Shown: positions 14,771 through 20,373 of the stretch, piece by piece
Position numbering within the stretch: position 1 is the stretch's first letter
How the letters are laid out: each line of letters starts with the position of its first letter
Origin: JAKFWI01 sp031399165
GTDB taxonomy: Bacteria > Pseudomonadota > Alphaproteobacteria > Caulobacterales > Aquidulcibacteraceae
Direction: 5' to 3'
DNA length: 23,068 nucleotides
Assembly (NCBI GenBank): GCA_031399165.1
Contig: JANNOO010000056.1
Coordinates: 1 to 23,068 of the forward strand
The notes under the pieces: generated by a model
Told to the model about the DNA's origin: nothing
The model's database searches: none
What the model saw: the letters and a program-made list of their open reading frames with translations, nothing else
Translations under genes and position numbers: made by a program

Positions 14771-14923
14771 ACCCTCCCCTCCATGGGGAGGGTGGCGAAG
14801 GCGCAGCCTGAGCCGGGTGGGGTGCTGCCGTACGCTAGCGCAATGCCTCTTGCGGCTCACCCTCATCCTCACAGCAGCACCCCACCCGGCGCTTCGCGCC
14901 ACCCTCCCCATGGAGGGGAGGGT
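14771..14923. repeat. Intergenic palindromic repeat, copy C
   Basis: Flanking hairpins are mirror images: ACCCTCCCC-TCCAT-GGGGAGGGT (14771-14793) and ACCCTCCCC-ATGGA-GGGGAGGGT (14901-14923). Inner elements are GGTGGCGAAGGCG, GGGTGGGGTGCTGCCGT and its partner CAGCACCCCACCC, and GGCGCTTCGCGCC. The core CGCAATGCCTCTTGCGGCTCA is oriented like copies E and F. It lies between the convergent DUF1194 gene and the unrecognised gene at 14997-15602. The remaining 73 bp up to 14996 hold nothing I recognise. Confidence 0.88.
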
Positions 14924-14996
14924 TGAAGCGCCACGCGCGCGCTTGCGTTCACGGGCTTTCGCTCCGTGGGCGGATGATCTCTGATTTTCGGGCGCG

Positions 14997-15602
14997 TCAG
15001 CCTGTGTCCAGCGCGCGGGTGAGTTCGCGCTGCGTGCTGTCGAGCACGTCGCGCACGCAGGTGGCGGGCGGGCGATAGGGGCGGAACGCGGAGATGACGG
15101 TCTCGCGCGCACTGGCCAGCAGGCGGCACAGACGCGCGATTGCGGGGCCGGGCTGTTCCAGCACGCGGCGCAGGGCTTCGAGCCGGCGGGCCAGCGGCAG
15201 GGCGTTGAAGATATTGTCGCCGCGCCGATCGTTGCAGGGGCTGGTGTTGTGCGGCAGGCTCCGCAGCCCGCGCGGCATGACGTTAAAACGCACGCGCCAT
15301 TGTTCGCTATCGGGATGGATGTCGGGGATCGGCCGGTCGGTGAAGGCGATCAGCACGCGCCCGGCGCGCGAGGCGGGCGGCGGTTGGTTCGATTTCGGCA
15401 GGCTCAGCGCTTTCAGCAGCAACAGCCGCCGCGCCAGCGCCTCGACCGGGCCGAGCCAGGCGAGCAGATCGCGCCGGTTCTTGCGCACGAACGCCAGCCG
15501 CTCGGCGATCGCGAACGGCGCGCCGAACAGCGAAACGATGCAGCCATACAAATAGCCGACATGCTCCCAGGCGCCCTGCAATGAAAACGGCTCACGATTC
15601 AT
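14997..15602 (-). CDS. Unrecognised protein (hypothetical)
   Basis: I do not recognise this 201-residue protein. From the ATG at 15602 (MNREPFSLQGAWEH) it has a hydrophobic, amphipathic first third (LYGCIVSLFGAPFAIAERL), a leucine/arginine-rich helix LARRLLLLKALSL, a middle with RAGRVLIAFTDRPIPDIHPD, and an Arg-rich helical end. The frame is open to an earlier ATG at 15674, but those 24 residues are Pro/Lys-rich and look non-coding. No clear ribosome site is seen for either. Codon use matches the neighbours. It stands alone between repeat copies C and D. Confidence 0.55.
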   Translation of the reverse strand: MNREPFSLQGAWEHVGYLYGCIVSLFGAPFAIAERLAFVRKNRRDLLAWLGPVEALARRLLLLKALSLPKSNQPPPASRAGRVLIAFTDRPIPDIHPDSEQWRVRFNVMPRGLRSLPHNTSPCNDRRGDNIFNALPLARRLEALRRVLEQPGPAIARLCRLLASARETVISAFRPYRPPATCVRDVLDSTQRELTRALDTG

Positions 15603-15693
15603 GCGGGGGAGTTTAACGCGGCAGGGAGGTGGGTCGGATTGATTTGGAGTTTTGGTTGGGGCGCTTGGGGCCACGTAAGGATAGCGCCAACCT

Positions 15694-15848
15694 TATCCCT
15701 CCCCTCAACGGGGAGGGTACGCCGCGCAGCGGCGGGGGTGGGGTGCTGCCGTGAGATTAGGTTGAGCCGCTGGAGGCACATCGCGAAAGTTACGGCAGCA
15801 CCCCACCCGGCGCTTCGCGCCACCCTCCCCGTTGAGGGGAGGGATGGA
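15694..15848. repeat. Intergenic palindromic repeat, copy D
   Basis: End hairpins CCCTCCCC-TCAAC-GGGGAGGG (15697-15717) and CCCTCCCC-GTTGA-GGGGAGGG (15823-15843) are joined by a perfect 17-bp inverted repeat (15736-15752 with 15792-15808, GGGTGGGGTGCTGCCGT and its complement) and small hairpins GCCGCGCAGCGGC and GGCGCTTCGCGCC. The core GAGCCGCTGGAGGCACATCGCG is the reverse complement of the core of copy E. It occupies the divergent region between the unrecognised gene (start 15602) and the DUF559 gene (start 15880), so here it cannot be a simple 3' terminator. Confidence 0.9.
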
Positions 15849-15879
15849 GCTTGTTCTCCGCGCGTGATTTGGTTGCTGG

Positions 15880-16242
15880 GTGCCCAACCCATTCGCCCGC
15901 ACCTTGCGCAAGACAATGACCAATCCGGAGCGCAAGCTCTGGGTTCATTTGCGTGCGATGAAGAAAGAACGCGGCTGGCACTTTCGCCGGCAAGCGCCGT
16001 TGGAAAATTACATCGTCGACTTCGTCTGCTTTCCGGCGCGGCTGGTGATCGAAGCCGATGGCGGACAGCACAATGAGGCGGTGCACCGGGCGGCGGACGC
16101 GGCGCGCGATGCTCATCTGACGCGCGAAGGCTTCACCGTGCTGCGCTTTTCCAATCTCGACATCAACGACAACATGGACGGCGTGATGCGCGCGATCGAC
16201 GAGGCATTGCTTGCCGCCGAACTCCGCACCGGCCGAAAATAA
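15880..16242 (+). CDS. DUF559 endonuclease-like protein (Vsr/PD-(D/E)XK fold)
   Basis: A 120-residue protein of the DUF559 family, related to the very-short-patch repair and PD-(D/E)XK nucleases. The N-terminus ARTLRKTMTNPERKLWVHLR is typical of the family. The presumed active site is YIVDFVCFPARLVIEADGGQH, with D47, E58 and D60, followed by H64 and the end LRFSNLDI...MRAIDEAL. It starts with GTG at 15880; an internal ATG at 15916 would cut the conserved N-terminal helix. Repeat copy D lies 32 bp upstream of the start and copy E only 4 bp after the stop, in opposite orientation. The biological role of DUF559 proteins is not established. Confidence 0.85.
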   Translation: MPNPFARTLRKTMTNPERKLWVHLRAMKKERGWHFRRQAPLENYIVDFVCFPARLVIEADGGQHNEAVHRAADAARDAHLTREGFTVLRFSNLDINDNMDGVMRAIDEALLAAELRTGRK

Positions 16243-16245
16243 ACT

Positions 16246-16401
16246 CCATCCTTCCCCTCCACGGGGAAGGTGGCGCGAAGCGCCGGATGGGGTGGTGCCG
16301 TGACTTCCGCGATGTGCCTCCAGCGGCTCAACCCAACCTCACGGCCACACCCCACCCCCGCCGCTTACGCGGCGTACCCTCCCCGTTGAGGGGAGGGATG
16401 G
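16246..16401. repeat. Intergenic palindromic repeat, copy E
   Basis: Starts CCATCCTTCCCC (hairpin 16250-16257/16263-16270, loop TCCAC) and ends CCCTCCCC-GTTGA-GGGGAGGG-ATGG (16377-16401). Internal hairpins are GGCGCGAAGCGCC and GCCGCTTACGCGGC. The core CGCGATGTGCCTCCAGCGGCTCAA is the reverse complement of that of copy D. The 434-bp gene-free stretch 16243-16676 contains copies E and F in the same orientation, a 42-bp spacer between them, and about 80 bp after F in which I see nothing. Confidence 0.9.
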
Positions 16402-16443
16402 CCAATCGCGGGCGTTGGTTTTTAAGCGCCGCGTCCGCAGCTT

Positions 16444-16598
16444 CATCCTTCCCCTCCACGGGGAAGGTGGCGCGAAGCGCCGGATGGGGTGCTGCCGTGA
16501 CTTTCGCGATTTGCCTCAAGCGGCACAACCCAACCTCACGGCCCCACCCCACCCCCGCCGCTTGCGCGGCGTACCCTCCCCGTTGAGGGGAGGGATGG
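16444..16598. repeat. Intergenic palindromic repeat, copy F (tandem with E)
   Basis: Hairpins CCTTCCCC-TCCAC-GGGGAAGG (16447-16467) and CCCTCCCC-GTTGA-GGGGAGGG (16574-16594), with internal GGCGCGAAGCGCC and GCCGCTTGCGCGGC. It matches copy E almost base for base, including both loop sequences, and has the same orientation, so the pair probably arose by recent duplication. It lies at the 3' side of the TIR-Sel1 gene. Confidence 0.9.
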
Positions 16599-16676
16599 GA
16601 TAACCGCGGACGTTGAGTGCGGTTTGTGTCCCCGGATTTCGGAGTTTTTGAAACGTGCGCGAAGGAGGAGAAATAT

Positions 16677-17858
16677 TTATTTCTCCGCCTTGCTTCGACC
16701 ACGAGCCCGTTTGCGCGCGGGCGGCGACTTTACAACCGCATCAATCGCGGCAAGTAGTTGAGCGGAAGAAGCGTAATTCTTGACTGTCGTCTGGAGGGCA
16801 AGCTCCCGAGCCTTTTCCAGGTCTCGTGCAACACCTAAACCGAGTAGATAGCTACTGGCCAAATTGAACATTGCGATTATCGAGCCCTGAGATGCAGCTT
16901 TTCGATTCCATTCGAATGCCGAAACTCTATCCTCAGGCGTGCCCATACCTTGCGCCAGCATGTATGCAAGACCTGCTTGAGCCCGTGGAAAGCCCGCCGT
17001 CGCCGCTCGCTTTAATAGCTCCAATGCCTCTGCATGGTCGCCAGACCTATTAAGTCTTAGGGCAAGAAGCGTCATAGCTTCTCGACAGCCTCGCTTCGCA
17101 CGTGGCTCTAACTCTGCTCGTGATCCATTTGCTCCTATTTTGGCGAGTATGTCCGTCGATTCCAGCATGCTCCAGTCATCAACATTCAGGCCGAGACTCG
17201 ATATCCATTCGACATCGAGGGCGATCATTCTGTTTCGCGCTAGCGGTGCGAACTCGCTGTTGCTGTAACGCTGTAGGAACGCTTCGAAATCGTCCGCTGT
17301 TTGACATGATCGAAAAAACAGGAGGTCGCGATCTCCCGTAGGAGCAACTGCGGCTCCTTCTCCATCCAATAATTCTTCTGGATCATAATCTGCGACGGGT
17401 TCCAAACGTGGGAGCGACGGAAGAAAAGTGATCAGAGCTTCTGAAACATTTGGCAACGGCGAAACCGGTTTACCGATCTTGGTAGCTATTGCTTGCATGA
17501 AAGCTTGGATACCGGGATCGTTTGGCGCTCCAGTCCAATGTGCTAGATTTTGATTTTGGGCCTCGCTAAATCCAAGCGGCGGGACCACGTTTTCAAGCAG
17601 GGCTTGGAACAACTTTTTCTGGCGGTCTGCTCTGTCAGCCTCAGATCGAACGAATTTGGATTGGATTGAAGCAGTGCACCAAAGCACAACAACGGCCCGC
17701 GCTAATGAAATCTGACGCTCTATTTGGTCGCGAAACGCGGGGCCCACGATTAGGGAATAGTCCCACCAGACAGAAAAGCCGTTGGCCTCCAGAACGGTCG
17801 CGAGTCTCTGGGCGTGGGTAAACCGCTCCCGCTTGTAGCTGATAAAAATGTCTACCAC
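16677..17858 (-). CDS. TIR domain-Sel1 repeat protein, probably horizontally acquired
   Basis: A 393-residue protein. Residues 1-125 are a TIR domain: DIFISYKRER at 3-12, GFSVWWDYSL at 27-36, IERQISLARAVVVLW at 46-60, and SKFVRSEAD with the presumed NADase glutamate at E73. A linker carries FEAFLQRYSNSEFAPLARNR (191-210), a motif often seen between signalling and Sel1 regions. Three Sel1-type helical repeats follow at about 254-360 (KRAATAGFPRAQAGLAYMLA, then WNRKAASQGSIIAMFNLASS), with a Lys/Arg-rich tail. Two 60-base lines I counted are about 50-52% GC (17041-17100, 17641-17700), against about 72% in a uvrB line, so transfer is likely. TIR-Sel1 proteins may be antiphage NADases or scaffolds. 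It lies 51 bp after uvrB on the same strand. Confidence 0.82.
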   Translation of the reverse strand: MVDIFISYKRERFTHAQRLATVLEANGFSVWWDYSLIVGPAFRDQIERQISLARAVVVLWCTASIQSKFVRSEADRADRQKKLFQALLENVVPPLGFSEAQNQNLAHWTGAPNDPGIQAFMQAIATKIGKPVSPLPNVSEALITFLPSLPRLEPVADYDPEELLDGEGAAVAPTGDRDLLFFRSCQTADDFEAFLQRYSNSEFAPLARNRMIALDVEWISSLGLNVDDWSMLESTDILAKIGANGSRAELEPRAKRGCREAMTLLALRLNRSGDHAEALELLKRAATAGFPRAQAGLAYMLAQGMGTPEDRVSAFEWNRKAASQGSIIAMFNLASSYLLGLGVARDLEKARELALQTTVKNYASSAQLLAAIDAVVKSPPARKRARGRSKAEK

Positions 17859-17909
17859 TATTCGCCCGCTCCAACCGGTGGTCTATAGCGTATCATCCAC
17901 TGGTTGCAA

Positions 17910-20156
17910 CTAGGTGCGCCGCCGTCCCCGTCGCTCCGATTTGCCGCCGCCAACCCCCTTCGCCATCCCCGCCTTCCCCTTCGGCGCTGTCTCGCGTTCC
18001 ACATCCTGCTGCCTTGCCAGCGGATCGTCCGCGATGAACAGCTCCGTTTCCTGCAGGCGCTTGATCTCGTCCCGTAGCCGCGCGGCGGTTTCGAATTCGA
18101 GGTTGGAGGCTGCTTCGCGCATGTCTTTTTCGAGGTCGTGGATGTAGCTCTTTAGGTTGTGGCCGATGAGCGAGCCTTCGCCTTTCTTGCCTTTGCCCTT
18201 GAGCCCCATGCGCGGGTCGATGGTCATGTGGTCGCGTTCGGGCGTGCTTTCGAGAATGTCGTTGATGCGCGAGCGCACGGATTGCGGCGTGATGTTGTGG
18301 GCGGCGTTGAACGCGGTCTGCTTTTCGCGGCGCCGGCCGGTTTCGGCCATGGCGCGCTCCATGCTGCCGGTGACGCGGTCGGCGTAGAGGATGACGCGGC
18401 CGTCGATATTGCGCGCGGCGCGGCCGATGGTTTGCACGAGGCTGGTCTCGCTGCGCAGGAAGCCTTCCTTATCTGCATCAAGGATCGCTACCAGTCCGCA
18501 CTCAGGAATATCGAGGCCCTCGCGCAAGAGGTTGATGCCGACCAGCACGTCGAACACGCCGAGGCGCAGGTCGCGGATGATCTCGATCCGCTCGACCGTG
18601 TCGATGTCGGAATGCATGTAGCGGACGCGGACGCCTTGCTCGTGCATGTATTCGGTGAGGTCTTCGGCCATGCGCTTGGTCAGCACCGTCACCAGCACGC
18701 GCAGATTCTTCGCCGCCATGTCCTTGCACTCGGCGATCACGTCATCGACCTGGGAGGCGCCGTCGCGGCTCACGGGGCGCACCTCCACGGGCGGGTCGAT
18801 CAGGCCAGTGGGGCGGATCACCTGCTCGGCGAACACGCCGCCGGTGCGGTCCAGCTCCCACGGGCCGGGCGTGGCCGAGACGTGCACGGTCTGCGGGCGC
18901 ATCGCGTCCCATTCGGCGAATTTGAGCGGGCGATTGTCGAGGCAGGAGGGCAGGCGAAAGCCGTATTCGCTGAGCGTGAATTTGCGGGAGTAATCGCCTT
19001 TGTACATCGCGCCGATCTGCGGGATGGTGACGTGGGATTCATCGGTGAACAGCAGCGCGTTGGCGGGGATGTATTCGAACAAAGTCGGCGGCGGCTCTCC
19101 CGGGCGCCGGCCGGTGAGGTAGCGGGAGTAATTCTCGATGCCGGCGCATGAGCCGGTGGCGGCCATCATTTCCATGTCGAAATTCACGCGCTGTTCGAGG
19201 CGCTGGGATTCGAGCAGCTTGCCCTGCTGGTTGAGATGATTGAGGCGGTGGCGCAGCTCTTCTTTTATCTGCTCGACGGCCTGATTGAGCGTCAGCCGCG
19301 GCGTGACGTAGTGGGAATTGGCGTAGAATTTGGCGAATTGCAGGTCGTCGGTCTTGCGCCCGGTCAGCGGATCGAATTCCTGGATGGACTCGATCTCGTC
19401 ACCGAAGAAGGACACGCGCCAGGCGCGGTCTTCGAGGTGCGCCGGGAACACTTCGATCACGTCGCCGCGGACGCGGAACAGGCCGCGGGAAAACGTAGCG
19501 TCGTTGCGCTTGTATTGCAGCGCGATCAGGTCGCGGATGAATTGCTGCTGGCTGATCGTTTCGCCCTGCTTGATGGCGAACGTCATCGCCGTATAGGTCT
19601 CAACCGAGCCGATGCCGTAGATGCACGATACGGACGCGACGATGATCACGTCGTCGCGTTCGAGGATCGCGCGCGTGGCGGCGTGGCGCATGCGGTCGAT
19701 CTGCTCGTTGATGTCGGATTCTTTTTCGATGAACGTGTCCGTGCGCGGCACGTACGCCTCGGGCTGGTAGTAATCGTAATACGAAACGAAATACTCGACG
19801 GCGTTTTCCGGGAAGAAGTTCTTGAACTCGGCGTAGAGCTGGAACGCCAGAGTTTTGTTCGGCGCCAGCACGAGCGCGGGGCGCTGCAGCGTCTCGATCA
19901 CCTTGGCCATGGTGAACGTCTTGCCCGAGCCGGTGACGCCGAGCAGCACCTGATCCTGCTCGCCCTTGCGCGCCGCGCCGACCAGCTCCGCGATCGCGGT
20001 AGGCTGATCGCCGGCCGGCTGGTAATCGCTGTGCAGCACAAAGCGCCGCCCGCCCTCCAGCTTCTCCCAGTTCCGCTCCGGGCGATGAGGCATCCACATC
20101 GCGGCGTTGGTGTCGAACGTGGCGGGGGCGGAGGAGGGGGGCGCGGAACGGGGCAT
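17910..20156 (-). CDS. uvrB: UvrABC excision nuclease subunit B
   Basis: The damage-verifying helicase-like subunit of nucleotide excision repair, loaded by UvrA and handing over to UvrC. Marks in the 748-residue protein are the P-loop GVTGSGKT at 73-80, the beta-hairpin YYDYYQPEAYVP at 126-137 that inserts between DNA strands, DESHVT, and the later helicase motifs GLDIPE and QTIGRAARN. A C-terminal UVR helical pair (about 670-708) binds UvrC. It is longer than the E. coli protein (673) through a roughly 30-residue N-terminal extension and a basic Gly/Arg-rich tail. An ATG at residue 20 is a possible alternative start; neither has a good ribosome site. No GTTC-N7-GTTC LexA box is visible upstream. 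Confidence 0.97.
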   Translation of the reverse strand: MPRSAPPSSAPATFDTNAAMWMPHRPERNWEKLEGGRRFVLHSDYQPAGDQPTAIAELVGAARKGEQDQVLLGVTGSGKTFTMAKVIETLQRPALVLAPNKTLAFQLYAEFKNFFPENAVEYFVSYYDYYQPEAYVPRTDTFIEKESDINEQIDRMRHAATRAILERDDVIIVASVSCIYGIGSVETYTAMTFAIKQGETISQQQFIRDLIALQYKRNDATFSRGLFRVRGDVIEVFPAHLEDRAWRVSFFGDEIESIQEFDPLTGRKTDDLQFAKFYANSHYVTPRLTLNQAVEQIKEELRHRLNHLNQQGKLLESQRLEQRVNFDMEMMAATGSCAGIENYSRYLTGRRPGEPPPTLFEYIPANALLFTDESHVTIPQIGAMYKGDYSRKFTLSEYGFRLPSCLDNRPLKFAEWDAMRPQTVHVSATPGPWELDRTGGVFAEQVIRPTGLIDPPVEVRPVSRDGASQVDDVIAECKDMAAKNLRVLVTVLTKRMAEDLTEYMHEQGVRVRYMHSDIDTVERIEIIRDLRLGVFDVLVGINLLREGLDIPECGLVAILDADKEGFLRSETSLVQTIGRAARNIDGRVILYADRVTGSMERAMAETGRRREKQTAFNAAHNITPQSVRSRINDILESTPERDHMTIDPRMGLKGKGKKGEGSLIGHNLKSYIHDLEKDMREAASNLEFETAARLRDEIKRLQETELFIADDPLARQQDVERETAPKGKAGMAKGVGGGKSERRGRRRT

Positions 20157-20373
20157 GAACGGGAAGATAGGGGGTGGGGGTAGAGAGCGCTAGGGCGCGT
20201 ATGAAGCTGAGTCCGCACTGGCCCGATGCTTGCTCAAACAGTCGCGGCGCTGTCACACGCGCTGCATTCGATCGCAAACTTGTCTCGCCTACTGGTTGCG
20301 GGCGCTGTTTTTATCGCGCTAGCTTTGCCAGGACAGCGTATCAGACGCCGCAATTCGGGGATGGGATTTCCAG
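20157..20373. other. Divergent intergenic region between uvrB and the RTX gene
   Basis: 217 bp between two genes read outward, so it should contain both promoters. I see no copy of the palindromic repeat, no LexA box and no convincing -35/-10 pair. A short open frame from 20226 with a hydrophobic stretch is probably chance. Confidence 0.5.

Noticed and set aside
13949..15112. Minus-strand open frame of about 387 codons across DUF1194 and repeat C
   Set aside because: Antisense to a clear signal-peptide/vWA gene and passes through an intergenic repeat.
10097..16598. CRISPR array from the recurrent repeats
   Set aside because: Units are about 155 bp compound palindromes, irregularly spaced with genes between them, in both orientations; no cas genes.
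15639..16702. Several open frames giving peptides such as PSTGRVARSAGWGAAV
   Set aside because: They are translations of the palindromic repeats themselves, the same peptide recurring from each copy.
18159..20183. Two long plus-strand open frames opposite uvrB
   Set aside because: uvrB is unmistakable on the minus strand; the plus-strand translations are His/Asp/Val-rich shadows.
20157..20373. LexA (SOS) box upstream of uvrB
   Set aside because: No GTTC-N7-GTTC on either strand in the region; the single GAAC at 20157-20160 has no partner at the right distance.
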